In this document: in pieces, positions 16,507 through 24,987 of the stretch
How the letters are laid out: each line of letters begins with the position of its first letter
Position numbering within the stretch: position 1 is the stretch's first letter
Source of the DNA: Candidatus Sulfotelmatobacter sp.
Lineage (GTDB): Bacteria; Eisenbacteria; RBG-16-71-46
Assembly (NCBI GenBank): GCA_035498555.1
Contig: DATKAB010000002.1
Location: 1 to 34,041 of the forward strand
Direction: 5' to 3'
DNA: 34,041 nt
Notes under the pieces: generated by a model
The model's database searches: none
Seen by the model: the letters and a program-made list of their open reading frames with translations, nothing else
Told to the model about the DNA's origin: nothing
Translations under genes and position numbers: made by a program

Positions 16507-17079
16507 TCAGCTCTTCGCGGTCGAGTCGGTCGCGGCCGAAGACTTCTCTGCGAGATTCTTCAGGGCACCCAGGCCTCGTTCGAAGTCGGGACCGATCATC
16601 TTGTCCATGCTGGTGAACACGCACATCACCTTGGAGACAATATTGTGGTCGCCGGTCATGCTCCAGGTCACCTCGGTTCCAGCGCCACTCGGCTGGATGT
16701 CGAAAATAACGTGATCCGAAGATGCGAACGGCTTGATGAAGTCCAGCCGCACGTCGACCTTGGAATCCGGGACGCTCTCGTTGATCGTCATCTTGCCTTC
16801 GCCGACCTTGTCGTTGCCCACCCAGGCGTAGGTGGCGCCGACTCCCGCCGACGGCGTGCCGATGGTGCGCTTCATCGCAGGGTCGAGATGCTCCCACGGT
16901 GACCAGTCGGGCCAGCGCTGGAAATCATTGATGAGCGAGTAGACGGTGGCCGGCGAGGCCGCGATCTCGGTCTTGCGTTCGACGTGATACGTGTTCGGCT
17001 TGGTCATCGCCAAAGCCAGCACCACGCCGGCGCAGACGACGACCAGAAGCACCAGAGTCAGCAGGATCTTCTTGACCAC
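16507..17079 (-). CDS. Membrane-anchored SRPBCC (polyketide cyclase-like) protein
   Basis: A 190-residue protein with an N-terminal hydrophobic anchor (about 4-25) and an SRPBCC/START-like lipid- or ligand-binding domain. TEIAASPATVYSLINDFQRW followed by PDWSPWEHLDPAMK (about 37-70) is the hallmark opening of the polyketide-cyclase-type group. The later GTEVTWSMTGDHN strand and C-terminal helix GPDFERGLGALKNLAEK are also typical. The ligand is unknown. The start is a GTG at 17079 with GGGAGG 8 bases upstream. It is followed by a strong terminator, so it is likely its own transcription unit or the end of the HIT-gene transcript 88 bases upstream. Confidence 0.85.
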   Translation of the reverse strand: MVKKILLTLVLLVVVCAGVVLALAMTKPNTYHVERKTEIAASPATVYSLINDFQRWPDWSPWEHLDPAMKRTIGTPSAGVGATYAWVGNDKVGEGKMTINESVPDSKVDVRLDFIKPFASSDHVIFDIQPSGAGTEVTWSMTGDHNIVSKVMCVFTSMDKMIGPDFERGLGALKNLAEKSSAATDSTAKS

Positions 17080-17167
17080 GGGGCATTCCTCCCGGCAGCG
17101 GGCCGATTACGGGACGACGGAACCGCGGAGACCATAGCGGAGATCGGAGGCTCGCGCGTGAGCGGCG

Positions 17168-17512
17168 TCATCCCGGCGGCCAGGCCATCGCGCGGCCGCC
17201 CAGCAGGTGAAAGTGAAGGTGCGGCACCGTCTGCCCGGCGTGCATGCCGACGTTGGTCACCAGCCTCCAGCCATGCTCGAGCTTTTCTCTGCGCGCGACC
17301 TCGGCCGCCAGCGCCAGCATCGCGCCGAGGGCCGTGCCATGCGCGGCGCCCAACTCGGCCGCCGAATCCGCGATGTGCTCGCGCGGGATCACCAGCACGT
17401 GAGTCGGAGCCTGCGGGTTGATATCACGAAATGCGATCGCCTGCTCGTTCTCGGCGACCTTTTGCGCGGGAATCTCGCCGCGCGCGATTCGACAGAACAG
17501 GCAGTCGGGCAT
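17168..17512 (-). CDS. HIT family (histidine triad) nucleotide-binding protein
   Basis: A 114-residue Hint-type protein that hydrolyses nucleoside phosphoramidates and related adducts in the cytoplasm. The triad VPHLHFHLLGG has H98, H100 and H102. The N-terminal CLFC pair (C4, C7) and FRDINPQAPTHVLVIPREHI (28-47) are also family-typical. The start is the ATG at 17512 after GAGGGA. A TAGACT box at 17547-17552 overlaps the stop codon of the upstream gene and could give the HIT gene its own promoter with a leader of about 28 bases. Confidence 0.94.
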   Translation of the reverse strand: MPDCLFCRIARGEIPAQKVAENEQAIAFRDINPQAPTHVLVIPREHIADSAAELGAAHGTALGAMLALAAEVARREKLEHGWRLVTNVGMHAGQTVPHLHFHLLGGRAMAWPPG

Positions 17513-17546
17513 CTCGTTTCCCTCGGTTCGATGGAGCGGCGCGCTC

Positions 17547-17552
17547 AGTCTA
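17547..17552 (-). promoter_or_regulatory. -10 candidate for the HIT gene, overlapping the preceding stop codon
   Basis: TAGACT on the minus strand begins with the TAG stop of the upstream gene (17550-17552). It lies 34 bases before the HIT start. No clear -35 box was found. Confidence 0.3.
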
Positions 17553-18095
17553 TCGCGGGCCGCGCGTTCCGCCGCCGCCCATCACCCCGACCTGCGCCAC
17601 CACCGCGAAATGCCGGCTCTGGTAATTGGGATCGTTGCTCTCGAGCACCACCGGTCCCAGCTCGGCGAAGAACGGTTCGGCATTCCAATCGAGCGCCGCG
17701 CCCACGTAGTTCCAATGCGTGTCGTACTCGCGATGCGTCCCGCCGACGGCCGCGATGGCGACGCGGCTGTGCGGACCACGCCGGGTGGTAACGCAGAGGT
17801 TGCCCTGAAGGCCCCAGAACGCCTGCCCGAAGTACATGCCCGAGGCCCGCGCTCCGAACACGCGATTCGACCAGTAGCCCGCCTCCAGATTCATCGCGCC
17901 GGGTGTGCCGAGCAGGATTCCAAACTCGCGCTTCACGACCTCCATCGAATTGCTCTCGTCGAGGTCGGCTCGCGCCCGGCGCGGATCTCCCACGTCGGCC
18001 CCCGCGCATGCCAGGCGCGGCAGGAGCGACGCCGCGAGCAGCACGCTGAGCGCGGTCCGGCTCCAGGCGCGTGTGCGAATCGGCCTCGGGATCAC
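17550..18095 (-). CDS. Small exported protein, possibly outer-membrane associated
   Basis: A 181-residue protein with a signal peptide (about 1-31, ending ACA). The mature part looks like alternating beta strands with many aromatics and glycines (MNLEAGYWSNRVFGARASG, GMYFGQAFWGLQGNLCV, HFAVVAQVGVMGGGG), as in small beta-barrels. I do not recognise a family. The start is a GTG at 18095, 14 bases after the phosphofructokinase stop, so it is probably in the same transcript. A metabolic link to phosphofructokinase is not implied by the sequence. Confidence 0.65.
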   Translation of the reverse strand: MIPRPIRTRAWSRTALSVLLAASLLPRLACAGADVGDPRRARADLDESNSMEVVKREFGILLGTPGAMNLEAGYWSNRVFGARASGMYFGQAFWGLQGNLCVTTRRGPHSRVAIAAVGGTHREYDTHWNYVGAALDWNAEPFFAELGPVVLESNDPNYQSRHFAVVAQVGVMGGGGTRGPR

Positions 18096-18109
18096 GGTTC
18101 GCCGCCGCC

Positions 18110-19273
18110 CTACTCCGCGGGCGGCAGGCCCCCGCCCACCGAGGTCGCGGGCAGCGCGGCCGGATCGTCGCCGAAGCAGATGCCGAGATCGCGCGCGGTG
18201 GCGAGCGTGTCAGTTGAGAGCGGCACGACCTTTACGCGCCTCACCACTTCGCTGAGCGGAACGTACTGCACGCTGGGCGGCGCGAGCGCCACCATCACGG
18301 CGTTTTCGCCCTGCTCCAGCGCGCGCACCGCCGCCGCGCCGAATCGCAGCGCCATCAGGCGGTCGAAGCTGGTCGGCGAGCCGCCGCGCAGCAGATGGCC
18401 GAGCACCACCAGTCGCGTGTCCTTGCCGGTGAGCTTCTCGAGCGAGTGTGCGACCTTTTCGCCGACCCCTCCCAACCGTTCGGCTTCGCCCGGCGCCCTG
18501 CCAAGCACCGAGATCGCCCCACCCACGGGCCGCGCGCCTTCGGCCACGACCACCATGCTGCTCATGCGCCCTTCGTGCTCGCGCCGGGTGATCCAGTCGG
18601 CAACGCGCTGGATCTCGAAAGGAATCTCGGGAATCAGAATGACGTTGGCGCCGCCGGCGATGCCAGCGTGGAGCGCGATCCAGCCGGCGTAGCGGCCCAT
18701 GACCTCGACCACCATCAGCCGGCGGTGCGCGGTGGCGGTCGAGTGCAGTCGATCGAGGCACTCGGTGGCGAACGATACCGCCGAGTCGAAACCGAACGTC
18801 ATGAACGTGCGGTCGAGATCGTTGTCGATGGTCTTGGGAACGCCGATCACGCGCAGGCCGAGCTGGGCGAGACGATTGCCGATCGCCAGCGATCCGTCGC
18901 CGCCGACCGTGATCAGCGCGTCGAGCCCGGCGGCGCGGATGCGCTCGACCAGGTCGCCAGTCCGATCGCGCTCGATCACGGTTCCGTCGGGCTGGCGCAC
19001 AGGATAGCAGGATGGATTGCCGTGATTGGTGGTGCCGAGGATGGTGCCACCGAGATGGCTGATGCCCGCCACCGACTCGCGCGTGAGCGGCATCAGCCCG
19101 CCATGAGGAAAGTCTTCGGGCGTCAGGAGCCCATTGAAGCCGTCGCGGATGCCGACGCACTCCCATCCCCGCCGCAACGCGGCAAGCGTCGCGGCACGAA
19201 TGACGGCGTTCAGTCCCGGCGCGTCGCCGCCGCCGGTGTTGATGGCGATTCTTCGAATCGGTTGAACAGTCAT
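18110..19273 (-). CDS. pfkA: 6-phosphofructokinase, ATP-type with Lys at the mixed-clade site
   Basis: A 387-residue phosphofructokinase. It opens with RIAINTGGGDAPGLNAVIRA and has GGTILGTTNHGNP (75-87). VGGDGS retains Gly at 127, as in ATP enzymes. PKTIDNDLD has K147 and the catalytic D150. Gly at the first site with Lys at the second is the pattern of the Streptomyces-type mixed clade, whose characterised member uses ATP; the donor here is inferred. The MGRYAGWIAL motif is also present. It lies 32 bases after the S46 peptidase gene and 14 bases before the small exported protein. This is the second phosphofructokinase in the window, differing from the PPi type at 10277 in the donor-selecting residue. 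Confidence 0.92.
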   Translation of the reverse strand: MTVQPIRRIAINTGGGDAPGLNAVIRAATLAALRRGWECVGIRDGFNGLLTPEDFPHGGLMPLTRESVAGISHLGGTILGTTNHGNPSCYPVRQPDGTVIERDRTGDLVERIRAAGLDALITVGGDGSLAIGNRLAQLGLRVIGVPKTIDNDLDRTFMTFGFDSAVSFATECLDRLHSTATAHRRLMVVEVMGRYAGWIALHAGIAGGANVILIPEIPFEIQRVADWITRREHEGRMSSMVVVAEGARPVGGAISVLGRAPGEAERLGGVGEKVAHSLEKLTGKDTRLVVLGHLLRGGSPTSFDRLMALRFGAAAVRALEQGENAVMVALAPPSVQYVPLSEVVRRVKVVPLSTDTLATARDLGICFGDDPAALPATSVGGGLPPAE

Positions 19274-19305
19274 CGGCTCATTTCACGACCGACGACCGCT
19301 TCTCG

Positions 19306-21456
19306 TCAATGCGCCGATCCGGACGCGTCCGCCGAGGTCGCCGGTACCGAGGCGGTCCGGCCGGACTGGAGCTCGTCGGCGAGATTGTTCATGTCGTAAA
19401 TCTTGCGCAGCGATTGCAGGATCGCGGCCGAGCTGACCGCCACCGCGCGCCCCTGCGCGTCGTCGTATGCGAACTCCCAGCCGAACGCCTGCACGTTGCC
19501 GTCGAAGATCAGCCCGACCAGGCTCAGATCCTTGCCCAGCACCGGGGACCCAGAATTGCCGCCGATGATGTCGGTGGTGCAGACGAAGTTGAGCGGGCCG
19601 GCGAGGTCGAGCTTGCCGCGAGCGGCCGCGACCCGCGCTGGAATGTCGTAGGGATGGCGGCCGTCGAAGCTGGTCGAGCGATCGAAGAGCCCGAACCACG
19701 TGGTCTTCCACGGCACGTCGGTGGTGAGCTGCTTGTAGCCGGCGACCTTGCCGGGCGATAGCCGCAGCGAGCCGGTCGCGTCGGGGTAGGTCGAATGGCC
19801 GTCGAGCGCGAAGCGCGCGCGCGCGATGCGGCCGCCTTCGAGACTCTCGACGGTCTCGACATGATCCTCGTACCAGGTGCGCAGCTCGCGATAGATCGGA
19901 TCGAGGCCACGCACCCACACGATCATCGGGTCGGCCGAGGCCGCGATCGCCTCGGCACCGCCTTCCATCAGCTGCTTGCGCACCGTCGGGTCGCCGATCC
20001 TGGTTCCTTGCGTGAGCGATTTCGCCACGTCCATCGGCTCCTTGCCGCCCAGCGCCTGCTTGACCCACGGATCGTTGGGCCCGAGCGTGGCGCGCGCCTG
20101 CTCGAGCGAGTTGGCCAGGATCACCGCGTCGAGATCGGGGAAGACCGGCGCCTTCGAGTAGATCTGGAATTTCATGGTGGGCAGATTCGAGTCGCGATAC
20201 TCGCGGAAGCGCTTCTCGTTCGGCTTCTGCACCTCAGCGGTGTAGCGCACGATGTTCTCGGCCAGGTTCACGAGCCTCGCGCTGCGATCGAGATCGCGAT
20301 AGAGACGCTGCTTGTAGCGCCCGCGCAGCTCCTTTTCGGCGCTGGCGATCTTGTCCCACGAGCCCGAGCAATCGGCGGCGATCTTGGGATCCTTGGCGAC
20401 GCGCGCGCGCAGCGCGGACTCGGCGTCGCGCTTCTGCGCGAGCAGCGGGCCGTCCTTGAGGATCTCGAGGAAGGCGCGTTCGCGCTTGAGATTGTTCTCG
20501 ATGCCGCGATCGCGATCGACGGCGCGCCGCGTGTTCTCGGGGCTCTCGGCGGCGTAGGCGCGGATCGCCTTCAAGCGGCTCTCCTGCTGCGTAATGCGGG
20601 TGGGGCGCAGGCAATCGCGCTCGTACTCGAGCTGCGAAACGGTCTTGAGCCGGCTGGTGGCGCCGGGATGGCCGGCCACGAACACCAGTTCGTTCTCGGA
20701 CGGACCCGCGTCGCTCAGCCTGAACCAGCTATCGGGATGCACCGGCCTGCCGTTCTCGTAGACACGGAAGAACGCCATGTCGAGATCATGCCTGGGGTAC
20801 GAGAAATTGTCGGGATCGCCGCCATAGAATGCGATCTGCTCTTCGGGCGCCATCACCAGGCGCACGTCGTTGTACTTCTTGTACCGATAGAGCCAGTACT
20901 CAGCGCCGTGATAGAGCTCGATCACCTCGCACTTGAGCCCGGTGGATTGCGAGGCCTCGGTCTCGAGCCTGGCCATCGCGGCCTTGCGCTGGCTCGACTG
21001 CACCGCGATCGTCGCCCTGGGATCGACCGCCGCTAGCACTTGTTTGGTGACTTCATCCATGGACTGCAGGACCTTCAGCTCGAGATCCGGGCAGGGCATT
21101 TCTTCCGAGCCGGTCTTCGCGAAAAAGCCGTCGCGCACGTAGTTGTGCTCGGCCGTCGACATCTTCTGGAGCTGGTTGAGCGCCACGTGATGGTTGGTCA
21201 GCACCAGGCCGTTCGGCGAGACGAACGAGCCCGAGCCGCCGCCAAAGTTCACGCAGCCGTGCTGGATGCGCTCGAGCCATTCTTTCGTGGGAGCAAAGCC
21301 GTATCTTTCCTGAAGAATCTTGCTCGGCGGGTTGTCGAGCGTCCACATGCCTTCGTCGGCGCGAATCGTGTTTGGGGCGAAGGCTGCGATGACGAAGCCG
21401 GACGCGGCGGCCAGGAAAGCGAACGCGGCGAAGCGCGCGATCTTCGAGCGTGGCAT
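19306..21456 (-). CDS. S46 family dipeptidyl peptidase (DPP7-like specificity by its residues)
   Basis: A 716-residue exported serine peptidase that takes dipeptides from peptide N-termini, known from periplasmic enzymes of Gram-negative bacteria. The signal sequence (about 1-33) is followed by GMWTLDNPPSK, the typical mature start. The triad lies in LTNHHV (H89-H90), the RHDLDMAFFRVYE loop with the Asp, and GGNSGSPV with S635. Residue 653 in GLIFDGN is Gly, 18 residues after the Ser. In PgDPP11 the equivalent residue is Arg (acidic P1), and in DPP7 it is Gly (hydrophobic P1). The start codon is the ATG preceded by AAGGAG. It heads a probable transcript with phosphofructokinase. Confidence 0.93.
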   Translation of the reverse strand: MPRSKIARFAAFAFLAAASGFVIAAFAPNTIRADEGMWTLDNPPSKILQERYGFAPTKEWLERIQHGCVNFGGGSGSFVSPNGLVLTNHHVALNQLQKMSTAEHNYVRDGFFAKTGSEEMPCPDLELKVLQSMDEVTKQVLAAVDPRATIAVQSSQRKAAMARLETEASQSTGLKCEVIELYHGAEYWLYRYKKYNDVRLVMAPEEQIAFYGGDPDNFSYPRHDLDMAFFRVYENGRPVHPDSWFRLSDAGPSENELVFVAGHPGATSRLKTVSQLEYERDCLRPTRITQQESRLKAIRAYAAESPENTRRAVDRDRGIENNLKRERAFLEILKDGPLLAQKRDAESALRARVAKDPKIAADCSGSWDKIASAEKELRGRYKQRLYRDLDRSARLVNLAENIVRYTAEVQKPNEKRFREYRDSNLPTMKFQIYSKAPVFPDLDAVILANSLEQARATLGPNDPWVKQALGGKEPMDVAKSLTQGTRIGDPTVRKQLMEGGAEAIAASADPMIVWVRGLDPIYRELRTWYEDHVETVESLEGGRIARARFALDGHSTYPDATGSLRLSPGKVAGYKQLTTDVPWKTTWFGLFDRSTSFDGRHPYDIPARVAAARGKLDLAGPLNFVCTTDIIGGNSGSPVLGKDLSLVGLIFDGNVQAFGWEFAYDDAQGRAVAVSSAAILQSLRKIYDMNNLADELQSGRTASVPATSADASGSAH

Positions 21457-21670
21457 GCGGGCTCCTTGAGGATGGGGGTGACCGCTGAAAGACTACGCCA
21501 TCCCGGCCCCAGCGGACAGGGTGCGTTGGGCCCGGCCGCCGGCTGGCGCGCCCCGGCCGCTGCCTCGCGTTTGCCCTTGATGAACCCCGGCCCGAAGGCT
21601 CGTTCGGCCTCGAGCTGCGGCGGAATGTGCCGGGGGTCGTGCGATGACTCGGTTGCGCGCGAAGCTGCCG

Positions 21671-22165
21671 TCAAGAGCTGTTTGTTGGACGCCTCGGAAT
21701 CCAGCGCCTCACCGAGCGCTTGTACGCTCGATAGCTTTCGCCAAATTGCTTTTCGAGAGACGGCTCTTCAACCGAAATCACAAACAAATGCGCGGCCATG
21801 AGTCCAACCGCCGCCAGCACGAGAATTCCCGGCGACTGGAGCCATAGTCCTGCGCCGGCCAGCGTCAGCGCCGCGCCGATGTACATCGGGTTGCGCACGA
21901 ATCGGTAGGGGCCGCTCGCGACAAATTCGCGCGGCGGATCGAACGGCGCTGGAGTGCCTCGGCCGTGAAGTCCAAACGTGATCACGCACAGGAACGCGAG
22001 AACCGCGCCGGCCCCGATCAGCTCGGGGGCAAAGGCGCGCAGCCAGACCGGCAATGGGCCGCCGAGCGCGTGATCGAAGCCGCGCGCGAGTGAAGCCAGC
22101 CACCACCAGAGCGTGACGAACAGCGCCGCCCACAAGAGCGAGCGAAGGATCGCCGTATGGGTCAC
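21671..22165 (-). CDS. Isoprenylcysteine carboxyl methyltransferase-like membrane protein
   Basis: A 164-residue integral membrane protein with four or five hydrophobic segments. The family motifs are SGPYRFVRNPMYIG (about 88-101) and the C-terminal EEPSLEKQFGESYRAYKRSV followed by RRWIPR, which bind S-adenosylmethionine in ICMT-like enzymes. The bacterial substrate is unknown. Starting at a GTG (22165), it lies 12 bases after the acs stop and is presumably co-transcribed with it. The 214 bases between its stop and the S46 gene hold no gene I can support; the S46 promoter must lie there, with TAGTCT in it as a weak -10 candidate. Confidence 0.85.
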   Translation of the reverse strand: MTHTAILRSLLWAALFVTLWWWLASLARGFDHALGGPLPVWLRAFAPELIGAGAVLAFLCVITFGLHGRGTPAPFDPPREFVASGPYRFVRNPMYIGAALTLAGAGLWLQSPGILVLAAVGLMAAHLFVISVEEPSLEKQFGESYRAYKRSVRRWIPRRPTNSS

Positions 22166-22177
22166 GGGGGCCTCGAC

Positions 22178-24133
22178 CTATCTCGCCGCCCGCCCCCGAT
22201 GCTGCTCGATCAGCTTCTCGACCACCTCGGGCTCGGCGAGCGTGGTTACGTCGCCCAGGCCTTCGTACTCGCCAGAGGCGATCTTGCGCAGGATGCGGCG
22301 CATGATCTTTCCGCTGCGCGTCTTCGGCAGCCCGGTCGCGATGTGCACGATATCGGGCGCGGCGAATCCGCCGATCACTTGCTTCACCTGCTCCTTGAGC
22401 GCGCCCTCCAGTTCGCCGCGATCGCGCCTCGCGTAGTCGGCGCCGACAATCACGTAGGCATAGATGCCCTGACCCTTGATGCGGTGGGGATAGCCCACCA
22501 CCGCCGCTTCGGCCACCGCCTCGTGCGCCACCAGCGCGCTTTCGACCTCGGCGGTCCCGAGCCGATGCCCCGAGACGTTCAGCACGTCGTCGATGCGCCC
22601 CGTGATCCAGTAGTAGCCGTCTTGATCGCGCCGGCAGCCGTCGCCGGTGAAGTAGAAGCCCTTGTATTGTGAAAAGTAGGTCTCTCGAAATCTCTGATGA
22701 TCGCCCCACACGGTGCGCGCCTGCCCCGGCCACGGCGAGGCGAGACACAGCGCGCCGGTGACGCCGTTCCCGTCCTGGATCACGCCATTCTCGGGATTCA
22801 CCACGATTGGCCGCACGCCGAAGAACGGCAGCGTCGCCGAGCCGGGCTTGGTCGGCGTGACGCCGGGAAGCGGCGTGATGAGGATCCCGCCGGTCTCGGT
22901 CTGCCACCAGGTGTCCACCACCGCGCAGCGCTTCTCTCCCACCACGTCGTGATACCAGCGCCAGATCTCGGGATTGATCGGTTCTCCGACGCTGCCCAGG
23001 ATGCGCAGCGACTTGCGCGAGCTCTGCGTCACGAATTCGTCGCCGGCCTGAGCGATCGCGCGCAGAGCAGTGGGTGCGGTGTAGAAGATATTGATGCCGA
23101 GGTCGTCCACCATCCGCCAGTAGCGGCCGGCATCCGGGTACACCGGCGTGCTCTCGAACATCACCGTGGTCGCGCCATTCGCCAGCGGCCCATAGACGAT
23201 ATAGCTGTGCCCGGTGATCCAGCCGACGTCGGCGGCGCAGCAATAGACATCGCCCGGGTGGTAGTCGAAGATGAGTTTGTGGGTGTGCGCGGCGAACACG
23301 AGATAGCCGCCGGTGGTGTGCATCAGGCCCTTCGGCTTCCCGGTGCTGCCCGACGTGTAGAGAATGAACAGCGGATCTTCAGCTCCCATCCACTCGATGC
23401 TGCAGGTCGAGCGCTGGCGGTGCATCTCTTCGTGCAGCCACAGGTCGCGCCCCGGCTTCATCGGCACGTCGGCCTCGGTGCGACGCGCCACCAGCACGGT
23501 CTGCACCATGTCCATGCCTTCGATCGCGCGATCGGCGATCGCCTTGAGCGGAATCTTGCGCCCGCCGCGCAGCCCTTCGTTGGCGGTGATCAGCACCCTG
23601 CAGCCGGCGTCCACGATCCGATCGCGCAGCGAATCGGCGCTGAAGCCGCCGAACACCACCGAATGGATCGCGCCGATTCGCGCGCACGCCAGCATTGCGT
23701 AGGCGGTCTCCGGGATCATCGGCATGTAGATGCAGACACGGTCGCCCTTCTTCACCCCGTGCGCGATCAACGCGTTCGCGAGCCGGCAGACGTTGTGCTT
23801 GAGCTCGCGATAGGTGACGTGCTTGTAGACGCCGGGCTCGTCGGCCGCCCACAGGATCGCGGTCTGGCCGCCGCGCGAATCGAGGTGCCGGTCCACGCAG
23901 TTGAAGCACGCGTTGAGTCGCCCGCCGGAGAACCACGCGAAGTCGATCTCCTCGTAATCGGCATCGAGCACCTGATTCCAGGGGTGGAACCAATCGAGGG
24001 ACTTCGCCTGCTCGGCCCAGTACGAGTCGGGATCCATGATGGATTGCCGGTAGAGGCGCAGGTATTCGTCCATCGACTGGATCCAGGCGCGCTCGCGGAT
24101 GTGCGGCTTGACCTCGACGATTTCGTCTGCCAC
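22178..24133 (-). CDS. acsA: Acetyl-CoA synthetase (AMP-forming)
   Basis: Activates acetate to acetyl-CoA with ATP through an acetyl-adenylate in the cytoplasm. The 651 residues are the standard length. Visible motifs are [20 protein letters not shown] near the N-terminus, the phosphate-binding loop [19 protein letters not shown], and the adenylate site [11 protein letters not shown]. They are followed by [20 protein letters not shown] and [15 protein letters not shown] at the domain hinge, and [15 protein letters not shown] with the Lys that is a known target of acetylation control. The start is a GTG at 24133 with GAGGAGGA 5 bases upstream. A longer frame to 24415 exists but its extra residues look non-coding. 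It pairs with aceK/icd as an acetate-use set. Confidence 0.95.
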   Translation of the reverse strand: MADEIVEVKPHIRERAWIQSMDEYLRLYRQSIMDPDSYWAEQAKSLDWFHPWNQVLDADYEEIDFAWFSGGRLNACFNCVDRHLDSRGGQTAILWAADEPGVYKHVTYRELKHNVCRLANALIAHGVKKGDRVCIYMPMIPETAYAMLACARIGAIHSVVFGGFSADSLRDRIVDAGCRVLITANEGLRGGRKIPLKAIADRAIEGMDMVQTVLVARRTEADVPMKPGRDLWLHEEMHRQRSTCSIEWMGAEDPLFILYTSGSTGKPKGLMHTTGGYLVFAAHTHKLIFDYHPGDVYCCAADVGWITGHSYIVYGPLANGATTVMFESTPVYPDAGRYWRMVDDLGINIFYTAPTALRAIAQAGDEFVTQSSRKSLRILGSVGEPINPEIWRWYHDVVGEKRCAVVDTWWQTETGGILITPLPGVTPTKPGSATLPFFGVRPIVVNPENGVIQDGNGVTGALCLASPWPGQARTVWGDHQRFRETYFSQYKGFYFTGDGCRRDQDGYYWITGRIDDVLNVSGHRLGTAEVESALVAHEAVAEAAVVGYPHRIKGQGIYAYVIVGADYARRDRGELEGALKEQVKQVIGGFAAPDIVHIATGLPKTRSGKIMRRILRKIASGEYEGLGDVTTLAEPEVVEKLIEQHRGRAAR

Positions 24134-24173
24134 GGCGTTCCTCCTCGGCCGGTCGCTCGACTGCGGACGCCGG

Positions 24174-24201
24174 AGGATAGCGCGCGGCCACGACGCGCCA
24201 A
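24174..24201 (-). promoter_or_regulatory. Promoter of the acetyl-CoA synthetase gene
   Basis: On the minus strand TTGGCG (24201-24196), 16 bases and TATCCT (24179-24174) lie upstream of the GTG at 24133. The leader of about 34 bases includes a strong Shine-Dalgarno sequence. Confidence 0.4.
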
Positions 24202-24223
24202 AGCCGCGAATGCGCCGGGCGAG

Positions 24224-24253
24224 TCGGCAAGCGGGTGGCGCTCGTCGTAGAAT
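24224..24253 (+). promoter_or_regulatory. Probably leaderless promoter for the gene at 24260
   Basis: TCGGCA (24224-24229), 18 bases and TAGAAT (24248-24253) end 6 bases before the ATG at 24260. No ribosome site lies between, so transcription would begin at the ATG. Confidence 0.45.
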
Positions 24254-24259
24254 GCCGGC

Positions 24260-24928
24260 ATGTCGTTGAGGAACGGCGTGATCATCGTGGTGGTGCTGGT
24301 GTTGGGATTCGCGCTGCTCACCTGGAAGCGCAGCACCACGCCAGCCGAGACGCCGGCGCCCGCGCCCGCCGCGGAGGCGCCGGATCAGTCGAGCGGCGCG
24401 CTCCCCCCCGGGCACCCTGACGTGAGTGGCGGCAATCCATCGGGCGGAAACCTGATGCCGCAGATCGCGCCGCCCGAGCCCGCCGATCCCGGCATCGCCT
24501 GGACACGGCCCAGGCGCTGGATGAACGAGATCGCGGGTTCGATGCGCTACGCCACCTACATCGTGCCCGGCGCCTCGGCCGACCTCGGCGCAGAATGCGC
24601 GGTCTACTACTTCGGACCGGGCAAGGGCGGACCGGTGGAGGACAATCTCGAGCGCTGGATCGGCGAGTTCTCAGAGCTCCAGCAGCACGACGTCACGACA
24701 CGCCAGGTGGCGGGCATGAAGATATCGGAGGTCGTGGCCAGCGGCTCCTACGCCGCGCACGGCATGCAGGGTGACGACGCCGGCGAGCACGCCAACTGGA
24801 CGCTGCTGGGCGCGATCGTCGAGGGACCGAGCGGAAACGTGTTCTTCAAGCTCACCGGGCCGACCAGCACGGTGACCGCGGCGCGCAAAGACTTCGATTC
24901 GATGCTGGGCTCGCTCCACAGGAAATAG
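24260..24928 (+). CDS. Membrane-anchored protein of unknown function
   Basis: A 222-residue protein with one N-terminal transmembrane anchor (about 7-23), a proline/alanine-rich linker (26-80) and a globular domain. The domain reads [20 protein letters not shown], then [20 protein letters not shown] (about 95-135). [16 protein letters not shown] and [19 protein letters not shown] follow towards the end. The pattern looks like a conserved family that I cannot name. There is no signal cleavage site, so the domain probably sits in the periplasm. It has no Shine-Dalgarno sequence. The SPFH gene follows after 59 bases, with a 6-bp hairpin (24931-24945) in between. Confidence 0.75.
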   Translation: MSLRNGVIIVVVLVLGFALLTWKRSTTPAETPAPAPAAEAPDQSSGALPPGHPDVSGGNPSGGNLMPQIAPPEPADPGIAWTRPRRWMNEIAGSMRYATYIVPGASADLGAECAVYYFGPGKGGPVEDNLERWIGEFSELQQHDVTTRQVAGMKISEVVASGSYAAHGMQGDDAGEHANWTLLGAIVEGPSGNVFFKLTGPTSTVTAARKDFDSMLGSLHRK

Positions 24929-24987
24929 CTGCGGCGGGCCGCCGCCGCTCCCGCAACGGCGCCCGATCCGCGACAGGGAGGTCGCAT

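Noticed and set aside
22697-24250. Long plus-strand reading frame antisense to acsA
   Set aside because: Its product lacks any domain, is rich in Arg, His and Ala, and mirrors the codon pattern of acsA; it is a shadow of GC-rich coding.
24134-24415. N-terminal extension of acsA up to 24415
   Set aside because: It is arginine-rich and unlike acetyl-CoA synthetases, crosses the divergent promoter, and the GTG at 24133 has a strong ribosome site.
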